Shown here one piece after another: positions 49,655 through 57,211 of a DNA stretch of 64,000 bases. The stretch covers positions 1 to 64,000 of the forward strand of contig NZ_VUYU01000007.1 in assembly GCF_011682065.1 (NCBI RefSeq), read 5' to 3'. The stretch's first letter is position 1. Each line of letters starts with the position of its first letter. The notes under the pieces are model-generated. The model worked only from the letters and a program-made list of their open reading frames with translations. It made no database searches and had not been told where the DNA came from. Source of the DNA: Massilia rubra. GTDB lineage: Bacteria > Pseudomonadota > Gammaproteobacteria > Burkholderiales > Burkholderiaceae_D. The position numbers and the translations under genes were made by a program.

Positions 49655-50674
49655 ATGAGCGCCTACGTTGCACCAACGGCAAACGGGGGCGCGCAAGCGC
49701 TTCCGGCCGCCGTGCGCGCGCTGGCCGGCGCCGACTTTGGCGTGCTGGCCAAGCGCTTCATCGACGCCGGCTTCTCGGTCGCGCAGCCGGCGCCCGGCAT
49801 CGTGACGATCAAGTCCGGCCGGGCGCCCGCCTGCGCCAGCGTGATCGTCTCGGTCGGCGTGCATGGCGACGAAACCGGCCCGATCGAGGTGCTGGCCTAC
49901 GTGCTCGACGCCCTCTCGCAGGGACCGGACGCGCTGGCGGTGGACCTGATGGTCTGCGTCGGCAATATCGACGCCATCGCGGCCGGCAAGCGCTTCATCG
50001 ATGCGGACCTGAACCGGATGTTCCGTCCGGTTCGAGGTAGCCTCGCCAGCGCGGCGGAAGCGGCGCGGGCCGACACCATGATCGCCGCCACCGTAGACTT
50101 TTTCTCCGGCGCCGGGCCGGATCGCTGGCACCTCGACCTGCACACGGCCATCCGCCCGTCGCTGTACCCGACCTTCGCGATCGTGCCGGACCTGATTGCG
50201 GAAGAGGGCAAGTGCGCGCTGATCGCCTGGCTGGGCCAGGCCGCCATTGGCGCCATCGTCATGAATCCGCAGTCGGCGGGAACCTACAGCTACTATTCGG
50301 CCGAGTTTCACGGGGCGGCGGCCAGCACCGTGGAACTGGGCCGGGTCGGCACGCTGGGCCAGAACGACCTGGGTTTGTTTGCCGACGTCGGCACCGCGCT
50401 CGACGACCTGCTGCGCGGCGCCAAGCCGGCCGCACCGAAAGTCGAACCGCACGTGTTCGCGGTGGCGCAGGAAATCATCAAGCACAGCGACGCGTTTCAC
50501 ATGACGTTCGACCGCACTACGCAGAACTTCACCGCGTTAAGCCAGGGCCAGGTGATCGCCACCGATGGCGATATCATGTACGCCGTCAGACATCCGGAGG
50601 AACTGGTAGTATTCCCGAACCCGGATGTGCGCGTCGGTCTGCGCGCCGGATTGATGGTGGTGCGGACGCGTTAG
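49655..50674 (+). CDS. astE: Succinylglutamate desuccinylase
   Basis: A 339-residue zinc carboxypeptidase-fold amidohydrolase (AspA/AstE family), final step of the pathway, splitting N-succinylglutamate into succinate and glutamate. Zinc ligands are in VGVHGDETGPIEVL (His and Glu, about 66-69) and DLHTAIRPSLYPTFAIVP (His, about 167); the DLNRMFR arginine motif is present. Its ATG directly follows the GDH stop (TAAATG), so it is translated by coupling with GDH. It closes the operon. Confidence 0.94.
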   Translation: MSAYVAPTANGGAQALPAAVRALAGADFGVLAKRFIDAGFSVAQPAPGIVTIKSGRAPACASVIVSVGVHGDETGPIEVLAYVLDALSQGPDALAVDLMVCVGNIDAIAAGKRFIDADLNRMFRPVRGSLASAAEAARADTMIAATVDFFSGAGPDRWHLDLHTAIRPSLYPTFAIVPDLIAEEGKCALIAWLGQAAIGAIVMNPQSAGTYSYYSAEFHGAAASTVELGRVGTLGQNDLGLFADVGTALDDLLRGAKPAAPKVEPHVFAVAQEIIKHSDAFHMTFDRTTQNFTALSQGQVIATDGDIMYAVRHPEELVVFPNPDVRVGLRAGLMVVRTR

Positions 50675-50730
50675 CCGGGATGCCCGTGGCACGCCCCGTA
50701 CCGTTTTTTACACGCGCATCGAGGCAATCC

Positions 50731-51843
50731 ATGAGCACTCTCTTCACACCTTTCAGCATGGGGCCAGTCACACTGGCCAACCGCATCGCGATCGCGCCGA
50801 TGTGCCAGTACTCCGCCGACGAGGGCATCGCCAGCGACTGGCACATGATCCATCTGGGCCACCTGGCTTTGTCCGGGGCGGCCATCCTGTTCCTCGAGGC
50901 GAGCGCCGTCTCGCCCGAAGGACGTATTTCTCCCAAAGACCTGGGCATCTGGTCGGATGAGCATGCCGCCGCACTGGCGCCGATCGTGGCCGCCATGCGC
51001 CGTCACGCGCCGATCCGCCTGGCGATCCAGCTCGCCCACGCGGGGCGCAAGGCATCGAGCCAGGTGCCGTGGGACGGCGGCGCCAATATCGCCATCGACG
51101 ATGGCGGCTGGCAGACCGTGGCGCCGTCGGCGCTGCCGCATGCGGACGGCGAAACGGTGCCGCTGGCGCTCGACGACGAGGGCCTGGCGCGCGTGCGCGA
51201 CGCGTTCGTGGCGGCCGCGCAGCGCAGCCACGCGCTCGGGTTGGACGCGATCGAGCTGCACGCCGCGCATGGCTATTTGCTGCATCAGTTCTTATCGCCA
51301 CTGTCGAACCAGCGCAGCGACCAGTATGGCGGCGCGCTGGAAAACCGCATGCGCTTTCCGCTGGACGTGTTCGCGGCCGTGCGCGCGGCGGTGCCGCCGA
51401 CGATGGCCGTCGGCGTGCGTATTTCGGCCACCGACTGGGTCGAGGGCGGTTGGGATATCGAGCAGAGCGTGCGTTTTTCGCAGGAACTGAGCGCCGCCGG
51501 CGCCGACTTCATTCACGTGTCGAGCGGGGGCATCTCGCCGGCGCAAAAAATCCCGGTGGGGCCGTCGTACCAGATCGGCTTTGCCGCCCGCATCCGCGCG
51601 GAAACCGGCATGCCGACCATCGGCGTGGGCATGATCACCGAGGCGCGCCAGGCCGAAGAGATTGTCGCGCGCGGCGACGCCGACGTGGTGGCGCTGGCGC
51701 GCGCGATGCTGTTCGATCCGCGCTGGCCGTGGCACGCGGCCGCGCAACTGGGCGCCCAGGTGGACGCGCCGCCCCAGTACTGGCGCTCGCAGCCGCGCGA
51801 GTACAAGGACTTGTTCGGGCCGACCACGCTGGGCCAGCGCTAG
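50731..51843 (+). CDS. NADH:flavin oxidoreductase, Old Yellow Enzyme family (YqjM-like)
   Basis: A 370-residue FMN-dependent ene-reductase of the YqjM/XenA class, reducing activated C=C bonds or xenobiotics. It begins STLFTPFSMGPVTLANRIAIAPMCQYSADEG with the class-specific cysteine near residue 25; other blocks are IQLAHAGRKAS, AIELHAAHGYLLHQFLSPLSNQRSDQYGG with the catalytic His pair and Tyr, and GVGMITEARQAEEIVARGDADVVALAR. Start at ATG 50731, which suits the family; the long upstream extension is in the wrong frame for astE. Its final nine codons recur, with synonymous changes, at 52801. Confidence 0.92.
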   Translation: MSTLFTPFSMGPVTLANRIAIAPMCQYSADEGIASDWHMIHLGHLALSGAAILFLEASAVSPEGRISPKDLGIWSDEHAAALAPIVAAMRRHAPIRLAIQLAHAGRKASSQVPWDGGANIAIDDGGWQTVAPSALPHADGETVPLALDDEGLARVRDAFVAAAQRSHALGLDAIELHAAHGYLLHQFLSPLSNQRSDQYGGALENRMRFPLDVFAAVRAAVPPTMAVGVRISATDWVEGGWDIEQSVRFSQELSAAGADFIHVSSGGISPAQKIPVGPSYQIGFAARIRAETGMPTIGVGMITEARQAEEIVARGDADVVALARAMLFDPRWPWHAAAQLGAQVDAPPQYWRSQPREYKDLFGPTTLGQR

Positions 51844-51858
51844 CGCATTTTTTGGCCG

Positions 51859-52662
51859 CTACGCGGCGGCACTACTCACGCGGCGGCGACGCCGCGCGGC
51901 AGCGCCGACGATCAGCGCGCCAAAGCCGAACATGGCAAAGGCGGCCGGCTCCGGCACCGCAGACGGCGACGGGCCGTCATAGCTGGCGTAGTTGGAAAGC
52001 TCCATCGATAAATAGATGGAAATCGCGGTATCCTGGTCGTTGGAGAACTCCAAAGAGAATGCTTCGCCACGCACGCCGCTGTCGTTCAGGCCCGCCCAGC
52101 CCTGGTTGATGCCACGCGTGAATGGTTGGTAGCCGAAGTTGATGTTCAAGTGACTGTTTGCGCGAAAATTGTTGGGGCCGTACTGCGTCGCATCGCTGAT
52201 CGCCATTTCGCCATAGCCGGAGTAAATCAGCTTGGTATGCGGGGCAAGCCACACCGGCACCATCTGGGCGATATAGCCATTCGCCCGTGCGCCTGTGCCG
52301 GCCGTGTTTTGCAGCCGCGTCTCGATACGTACCTCGCCCACGCCGGTGGAGGTGCTGGCCACGCTCGAGCTGCCATGCGCCAGCGTCGCGCCGAGGGCCA
52401 GGACAATGTCATCCTTGTCGTGCGTCGACCCGCTCCATGAAGTTGCAGGGGCGGTCAGGTTCGCTTCCACGTAGGAAGAGCCAGCGCCGTCGAAGCGGTA
52501 GCTGGCGCTCATGCCATCGTTCGGGGTCAGGTCGATGACTGTCATGCTGGCGTTGCTGATGGAAGCGCCGACGCTGATGTTCTTTGCCGCGAGCGCGCTG
52601 GCGCCAGCCAGCGACAGGGAAACAAACAGGGCGGCAGCAGTCAGGCGATGGTGTCGTGTCAT
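51859..52662 (-). CDS. PEP-CTERM exported protein, paralogue 1
   Basis: A 267-residue exported protein: Sec signal (cleavage near ASALAA, about residue 24), a beta-rich body, and a C-terminal sorting signal PEPAAFAMFGFGALIVGAAARRRRR, the PEP-CTERM pattern recognised by exosortase. It is alignable along its length with the protein at 53379-54164 (shared SMTVIDLTPxDG, NDSGVRGExFS and the tail). Function is unknown; PEP-CTERM proteins are cell-surface or biofilm-related. I start at ATG 52662, which gives a good signal peptide; the 26-codon extension overlaps a conserved upstream block. Confidence 0.85.
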   Translation of the reverse strand: MTRHHRLTAAALFVSLSLAGASALAAKNISVGASISNASMTVIDLTPNDGMSASYRFDGAGSSYVEANLTAPATSWSGSTHDKDDIVLALGATLAHGSSSVASTSTGVGEVRIETRLQNTAGTGARANGYIAQMVPVWLAPHTKLIYSGYGEMAISDATQYGPNNFRANSHLNINFGYQPFTRGINQGWAGLNDSGVRGEAFSLEFSNDQDTAISIYLSMELSNYASYDGPSPSAVPEPAAFAMFGFGALIVGAAARRRRRVSSAAA

Positions 52663-52692
52663 GGTATGCAGTTTAGGAAAGTTAAAGTCGGG

Positions 52693-52753
52693 AAGGCAGA
52701 ATGCCTGCTCGTTCTCGTTATCATAATTCCCATGTTGCAATAGGGGCAGTATT
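52693..52753 (-). promoter_or_regulatory. Upstream block shared by the two PEP-CTERM genes (copy 1)
   Basis: The same block, alignable over about 60 bases, occurs at 54195-54254, at the same distance (31 bases) from the start codon. On the minus strand it contains CTGCCC, then GCAAxAT, GGAATTATGATAACG and an AGGCA/TGCCT dyad. TATGAT (52720-52725) could be a -10, but CTGCCC at -35 is not sigma-70-like, so an activator or other sigma factor is likely. Confidence 0.55.
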
Positions 52754-52800
52754 TATTTTATGGCCGTCCCTTAAGCTGCAACTTATTCCTTCGCCCTTAC

Positions 52801-52830
52801 TTCGGGCCGACCACGCTCGGGCAGCGCTAG
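52801..52830 (+). pseudogene. Relic of an Old Yellow Enzyme gene 3' end
   Basis: Thirty bases reading Phe-Gly-Pro-Thr-Thr-Leu-Gly-Gln-Arg-stop in one frame match the last codons of the gene ending at 51843. Two mismatches, CTG/CTC and GGC/GGG, are both synonymous. No coding similarity continues upstream. It lies on the far side of the first PEP-CTERM gene, and probably marks an old duplication or a recombination junction. Confidence 0.65.
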
Positions 52831-52881
52831 CACCTGGCTCCCACGGTGCCGGCCTTGTGCCGTTGAGCACCACGCTGACGC

Positions 52882-53358
52882 TTATGGCGTGGGGATTTCG
52901 GCAAAGCGCTTGCCGTCGAACTGGTAGTAGTGCGTGCCGCCGCCTTGTTCGTCACGGGCGCCGTGCACGATGAGCAGGCGGCTGTCCAGTTTGTATTCAA
53001 GCGGGGCATCGACGTCCGCATCCCAGCAGCACACGGTAAACGGCAGCCAGCTGACCGCGCCGGTCCTGGCGTCGATGGCGGCGGACATGATGCACGAGGC
53101 GCCGCAGCCCCAGGTGGCCAGCACGTAGCGGCCCGCGAAGTCGGCCTTGCCGGCGGTGGCGCGGCGCAGGCGGGTGGCGTAGTTGCGGCTGTGCGCATCG
53201 GCCAGCAGCGGGCGGGCGGTGGCGCCGTGGTGGATGGCAGGGACGGGAAAGTCCCCGAAGCGCGGCGCGGCGAGCGCGCTTGCCGGCACGACGGCCAGCA
53301 ACGCTGCCAGGGCAGCCCGCGCGCCCGTGCGCCATCGCGGTGATGCGTCAACCGGCAT
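52882..53358 (-). CDS. Secreted hypothetical protein
   Basis: A 158-residue protein with a Sec signal (cleavage after about ASALAA, residue 30) and a small, probably beta-rich domain with conserved-looking cysteines (WGCGASCIMSAAIDARTGAVSWLPFTVCCWDAD, about 83-115) that may form disulfides in the periplasm. The pattern, ending with HYYQFDGKRFAEIP, resembles small conserved periplasmic proteins seen near other exported proteins; I do not recognise a function. It sits between the two PEP-CTERM genes on the same strand. The ATG at 53358 gives a good signal peptide. Confidence 0.7.
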   Translation of the reverse strand: MPVDASPRWRTGARAALAALLAVVPASALAAPRFGDFPVPAIHHGATARPLLADAHSRNYATRLRRATAGKADFAGRYVLATWGCGASCIMSAAIDARTGAVSWLPFTVCCWDADVDAPLEYKLDSRLLIVHGARDEQGGGTHYYQFDGKRFAEIPTP

Positions 53359-53378
53359 AGCGCGTTCGCGGCAGCCGA

Positions 53379-54164
53379 TCAGGGCGCGCGTTGCTGGCGG
53401 CGCTGGCGGCGTGCCAGCGCACCGACCATCAGGGCGCCCAGCCCGAACATGGCGTAGGTCGCCGGTTCAGGCACGGGCGACGAGGCCTGGTACACCGCCC
53501 GGGTGAGGGTATTCATGTACAGGTAGACGTACTGCTCGGTGTTGGTGTTGTTGACGTACGACATGGAGAACGTCTCGCCGCGTACGCCGCTATCATTCCA
53601 GCCGGCGCCTTGCTGCATGCCGCGGACCCAGTATTCCCCGCCGAAATAGACTGTCGCGACGGCGTTGCCGAGGGAGGCGCCCGCGCTATTGTTGATCGAT
53701 ACCTCGCCGTAGGCCGAGAACACCAGCTGCGTGTGTGCGGCGACCAGCACATTCATCGTTTGGGTAACGTTGCCGGAGCCAGCGCCGCGATTGCCGACGC
53801 TGTCGTCGAGTTGAATATCCGTGCGCAAGTTGCCCCACAAGCCTGAGCTGCTGACGGAGGTCGAGCTACCGTAGAGCGCCGTCGCTCCGATGAGTTCGAA
53901 CGTGGCGCTCGAGGCGCTCTCGGTCTGCTTCCACGACGCCGCAGGGGCAGTGATACTCGCATCGAGCCGGGACGACGCAGTGTCGTGAAAGCGATAGCCT
54001 GCGGCCTGTCCGTCGTCCGGAGTCAGGTCGATGACGGTCATGCTGGGGTTACCAATGGCAGCACCGACGCCGAGGCTTGGCGCAGCGAACGCGCTGCCGC
54101 CGGCCAGCGACAGGGAAACCAGCAGGGCGGCGGCGCTTGTCAGGCGATATTTCTGTGTCATCAT
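53379..54164 (-). CDS. PEP-CTERM exported protein, paralogue 2
   Basis: A 261-residue exported protein with a Sec signal (cleavage near GSAFAA, about residue 26), a body parallel to that of the protein at 51859-52662, and the C-terminal VPEPATYAMFGLGALMVGALARRQRR sorting signal. Shared features are SMTVIDLTPDDGQAAGYRF, NDSGVRGETFSMSY and similar spacing throughout. Function unknown; probably surface-exposed after exosortase processing. ATG 54164 or 54161 may be used; a long upstream extension is improbable. Confidence 0.83.
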   Translation of the reverse strand: MMTQKYRLTSAAALLVSLSLAGGSAFAAPSLGVGAAIGNPSMTVIDLTPDDGQAAGYRFHDTASSRLDASITAPAASWKQTESASSATFELIGATALYGSSTSVSSSGLWGNLRTDIQLDDSVGNRGAGSGNVTQTMNVLVAAHTQLVFSAYGEVSINNSAGASLGNAVATVYFGGEYWVRGMQQGAGWNDSGVRGETFSMSYVNNTNTEQYVYLYMNTLTRAVYQASSPVPEPATYAMFGLGALMVGALARRQRRQQRAP

Positions 54165-54194
54165 TTTTTTCAATATAGGAAAGAAGCGGGTGGA

Positions 54195-54254
54195 AAGGCA
54201 AGCTTGCCTGCACATTCCGTTATCATAATTCCTATATTGCGTGTGGGCAGTGTT
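54195..54254 (-). promoter_or_regulatory. Upstream block shared by the two PEP-CTERM genes (copy 2)
   Basis: Counterpart of 52693-52753. The GGAATTATGATAACG core is unchanged. The AGGCA/TGCCT dyad is here a perfect GGCAAGCTTGCC palindrome (54197-54208). Retention of sequence and distance suggests a shared regulatory role. Confidence 0.55.
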
Positions 54255-54284
54255 TTTTTTGTAACTGCCCACGTTTGCGCGTGC

Positions 54285-55481
54285 CTACAACAGATGATCC
54301 AGCATGTCCGGCCCGAACACTTCGCGGTGCAGGCGCGTGACCGGCACGCCGGCGCCGACCAGCGCCAGCCATTGCGCCTGCATGAAGGGCAGCGGTCCGC
54401 ACAGGTAGACGTTGGTCTCGGTGCGCGGCCAGGCCGGCAGGCGCGCCACCTCCATCCATCCCGGCAGGACGCCGCTGTCGTGAGCGCTCACTTCTTCGTA
54501 GAACGTGAACACTTGCAGGTTCGGCATGATGCTGCGCGCGGCAAGCACGTCAAGCTGGTGCGCGTGATGCTGCGCATTGCGGGCGGCGTGGGCGAAGATC
54601 ACCCGGCGCTGCGGATGGACCTGGGCGATGCGCTTCAAGGCCGCGATCATCGGCGTGATGCCGATCCCGGCCGACAGCAGCACCACCGGTTCTTCCGATT
54701 CGGTGTCCGGTGCAAAATCGCCGAACGGCGGCGATACCTGCAGCACGCTGCCCACGCGCACATTGTCGTGAATCCAGTTCGATACTTCCCCCGCCGGGGT
54801 GGTGGCGCCGGCCGGCTCGCGCTTGACCGAGATGCGCACGCTGCCCGGCGTGCTGGTGTCGGACAGGCTGTACTGGCGGATCTGGCGCCGGCCATCGGCA
54901 AAATCGACCTGCACGCTCAGGTACTGGCCAGCCTTGCCTTGCGCCAGCGGCGCGCCATCCTCGGGCGCCAGGCGGATCGCGACCACGTCCGCGCTTTCCT
55001 GCGTCAGCTCGGTCACGCGCAGGGCGCGGCGCTGGCCCGGAGTGATGCAGGCGTCGGCGTACATGGCGCGCTCGGCCTCGATAAACAGCGTGGCCAGCGA
55101 GCGATACGCTTCGTCCCAGGCGGCCAGCAGCGGCGCCGTGGCGGCCTCGCCCAGGGTGCTGGCGATGGCACCGAGCAGGTGGCGCCCGACGATCGGATAG
55201 TGTTCTTCGCGAATGCCGACCGATACATGCTTGTGCACGATGCGTTCGATCACCGGCGCCAGCGCGCCCGGGTCGCCGATGTTGGCGGCGTAGGCAAACA
55301 CGGCCGAGGCGAGCGACTGCTGTTGGGCGCCATTCGCCTGGTTGCCCATATTAAATAGGTTGCTCAGCTCGGGATGCTCTGCGAACATATTGCGATAAAA
55401 CGTGGTGGTAATCGCCACGCCGTGTTCGCGCAGGACGGGAACGCTGGCGTCGATGTAGGGGCGGGAAGCGGCAGAAATCAT
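54285..55481 (-). CDS. hmp: Flavohemoprotein, nitric oxide dioxygenase
   Basis: A 398-residue NO-detoxifying enzyme converting NO and O2 to nitrate with NAD(P)H. The globin domain (1-140) has the proximal histidine in HKHVSVGIREEHYPIVGRHLLGAI; the FAD domain has IRQYSLSD (about 203) and the NAD domain VVLLSAGIGITPMIA and the C-terminal YLCGPLPFM and HREVFGPD. ATG 55481 follows GAAAGG. An NsrR-type palindrome lies 16 bases before the start and the nsrR gene is next upstream, so NO-inducible repression is expected. Confidence 0.95.
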   Translation of the reverse strand: MISAASRPYIDASVPVLREHGVAITTTFYRNMFAEHPELSNLFNMGNQANGAQQQSLASAVFAYAANIGDPGALAPVIERIVHKHVSVGIREEHYPIVGRHLLGAIASTLGEAATAPLLAAWDEAYRSLATLFIEAERAMYADACITPGQRRALRVTELTQESADVVAIRLAPEDGAPLAQGKAGQYLSVQVDFADGRRQIRQYSLSDTSTPGSVRISVKREPAGATTPAGEVSNWIHDNVRVGSVLQVSPPFGDFAPDTESEEPVVLLSAGIGITPMIAALKRIAQVHPQRRVIFAHAARNAQHHAHQLDVLAARSIMPNLQVFTFYEEVSAHDSGVLPGWMEVARLPAWPRTETNVYLCGPLPFMQAQWLALVGAGVPVTRLHREVFGPDMLDHLL

Positions 55482-55496
55482 GGAAAACCTTTCAAT

Positions 55497-55519
55497 TTGT
55501 TGCATTTAAGATGCAACTT
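55497..55519. promoter_or_regulatory. NsrR binding site in front of hmp
   Basis: A 23-base near palindrome centred on TGCATTTAAGATGCA, matching the known NsrR consensus (AAGATGYATTT-N-AAATRCATCTT) at about 18 positions. It lies within the short interval between nsrR and hmp and would repress hmp in the absence of NO. Confidence 0.75.
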
Positions 55520-55569
55520 TAACGTCGTAAAAAAGGCACGTGCCAACGCGCCCATCCGATGGCTGTGTG

Positions 55570-56028
55570 TCAGGCGGCCCTGTCCTGGTCGAGGAACATC
55601 CTGTGCATGCGCACGATTTTCTCGCCGGTGTTGCCATGCGTAATATGGGCCAGGGTGACTTTGTCCATGGCCCCGTAAAACGCGTCCATGCCGCTGCGCA
55701 GGGCGGCGCGCAACTGGCAGTCGCCGCTCAGGCGGCAGCCTGTGCCTTCGCAGTCGACCAGCTCGCTATCGCCTTCGAGCTCGCGCAGCACCGCGCCGAC
55801 CGAGAGCGTGGCGGCATCGGCGGCCAGGCGCAGCCCGCCGTTGCGCCCGCGGGTGGCGCACACCCAGCCCGCACGCGCCAGGTGACCGACCACCTTGACC
55901 AGGTGGTTGACCGGCAATGCGAACTGCGCCGCCACTTCCGCCACCGTGACCGGCACGCGTCGCTCGCCGGCGCGCGCCAGGTAAATCAGGACGCGCAGGC
56001 CCATATCGGTAAAACGGGTCAGATGCAT
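55570..56028 (-). CDS. nsrR: Rrf2-family nitric-oxide-sensing repressor NsrR
   Basis: A 152-residue iron-sulfur repressor. It begins MHLTRFTDMGLRVLIYLAR, the NsrR-type N-terminus with the Asp8 candidate cluster ligand, followed by the wHTH (PVTVAEVAAQFALPVNHLVKVVGHLARAGWVCATRGRNGGLRLA) and the three cluster cysteines in CEGTGCRLSGDC (about 92-103). NO destroys the cluster and releases DNA. ATG 56028 follows GGAGTG. It is transcribed towards hmp, with 88 bases between, and is preceded by an NsrR-type site, so it is likely autoregulated. Confidence 0.92.
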   Translation of the reverse strand: MHLTRFTDMGLRVLIYLARAGERRVPVTVAEVAAQFALPVNHLVKVVGHLARAGWVCATRGRNGGLRLAADAATLSVGAVLRELEGDSELVDCEGTGCRLSGDCQLRAALRSGMDAFYGAMDKVTLAHITHGNTGEKIVRMHRMFLDQDRAA

Positions 56029-56062
56029 GGAACACTCCGGTGAGAACAGATTCATTCTAGCA

Positions 56063-56085
56063 AAGGTGCATCTGAAATGCATCTT
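56063..56085. promoter_or_regulatory. NsrR binding site in front of nsrR
   Basis: A 23-base palindrome with GGTGCATCTGAAATGCATC at its centre and an AAG/CTT frame; on the minus strand it reads AAGATGCATTTCAGATGCACC, close to the NsrR consensus. It is 34 bases before the nsrR start and about 92 bases from the divergent DUF2167 gene, which it might also control. Confidence 0.8.
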
Positions 56086-56177
56086 TAAATGGCTAGTGTT
56101 GTATTTGCGAAATAATTATTTTGTTAACAATCATTCCCACGTAAAATAGCCGGCTCCCCTGTAAATACGAGAATGCG

Positions 56178-57083
56178 ATGTTCAAACACCTATCCCTGGC
56201 CGTGTTCTTGCTGGCCCTCGGCTGCATGACCGGCGCCCATGCCCAAGCCGGCGGCGACAAGCAAGAGCACAGCAGCGAGCAGCTGGAAGCCTCGCTCAAG
56301 ATGCAAAGCGGCAAAATCAACTTGCCGGGCGGCATGGCCACCCTGAACCTGCCCGACACCTTCCGCTACCTCAGCCCGCAAGACGCCGAACGGCTGCTGG
56401 TCGAAGGCTGGGGCAATCCGCCTGGCAACGAATCGCTGGGCATGATCGTGCCGGCCAGCGGCGTGATGAGCAAGGATGGCTGGGGCGTGATCATTACTTA
56501 CGAAGCCGACGGCCACGTCAAGGACAGCGACGCCGACACCATCAAGTACGATGAACTGCTCAAGGACATGCAGGAATCGGTGGCCGAACAGAACAGCGAG
56601 CGCAAATCGCAGGGCTACGCGGCCATGAGCCTGGTCGGCTGGGCCGAAAAGCCGAGTTACGAAAAAGCCACCCACAAGCTGTTATGGGCCAAGGAACTGG
56701 CGGTCGTCGGTGAAACCGAGCATAGCCTGAACTACAACATCCGCGTGCTCGGGCGCCAGGGCGTGCTGGTGCTGAACGCCGTGGCAAGCATGGACCAGAT
56801 CGCCAATATCCGTCAGGAAATGCGCAAGGTCACCGCTTTCAGCGACTTCACGCCCGGTAACCGCTATGCGGACTACAACCCGAGCACCGACAAGGCCGCC
56901 GAATACGGCCTGGCGGCGCTGGTCGCCGGTGGTGTCGCCGCGAAAATGGGCTTGTTCGGCAAGCTGTTCGCCTTGCTGCTCGCTTTCAAGAAGCTGATCA
57001 TCATCGGCTTTCTGGCCGCCGGCGGCGCGCTCGTGAACTTTTTCCGTGGCAAGAGCAAGGATAAAGTCGATCTCAGCAAGTGA
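56178..57083 (+). CDS. DUF2167 family membrane protein
   Basis: A 301-residue protein of the DUF2167 family, function unknown. Signal peptide 1-23 (cleavage after AHAQA), a soluble periplasmic domain with INLPGGMATLNLPDTFRYLSPQDAERLLVEGWGNPPG (about 47-83), and two membrane helices near the end (about 237-290, including LFALLLAFKKLIIIGFLAAGGALVNFF) with a lysine-rich cytoplasmic tail. It is divergent from nsrR; the NsrR site between them may link it to NO stress. A candidate -10 TAAAAT at 56142-56147 has a weak -35. Confidence 0.88.
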   Translation: MFKHLSLAVFLLALGCMTGAHAQAGGDKQEHSSEQLEASLKMQSGKINLPGGMATLNLPDTFRYLSPQDAERLLVEGWGNPPGNESLGMIVPASGVMSKDGWGVIITYEADGHVKDSDADTIKYDELLKDMQESVAEQNSERKSQGYAAMSLVGWAEKPSYEKATHKLLWAKELAVVGETEHSLNYNIRVLGRQGVLVLNAVASMDQIANIRQEMRKVTAFSDFTPGNRYADYNPSTDKAAEYGLAALVAGGVAAKMGLFGKLFALLLAFKKLIIIGFLAAGGALVNFFRGKSKDKVDLSK

Positions 57084-57211
57084 TGCGGCGGGCCGTGCGT
57101 TATCAGTCCGGCACGGCCACTTTCCGCGCGCGAAAGATGTGTATAAGTAAATGGCAATAGCCCCTATAATCGCTGCTGCCATTCATCTAGCGCGACAAAA
57201 GGGACGAATCC

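Noticed and set aside
44903-50500. An 1865-codon open frame on the minus strand opposite GDH and astE
   Set aside because: It is antisense to well-supported genes; the composition (His, Arg, Gly, Ala-rich, low in Lys) is that of a high-GC complementary frame and no domain is visible.
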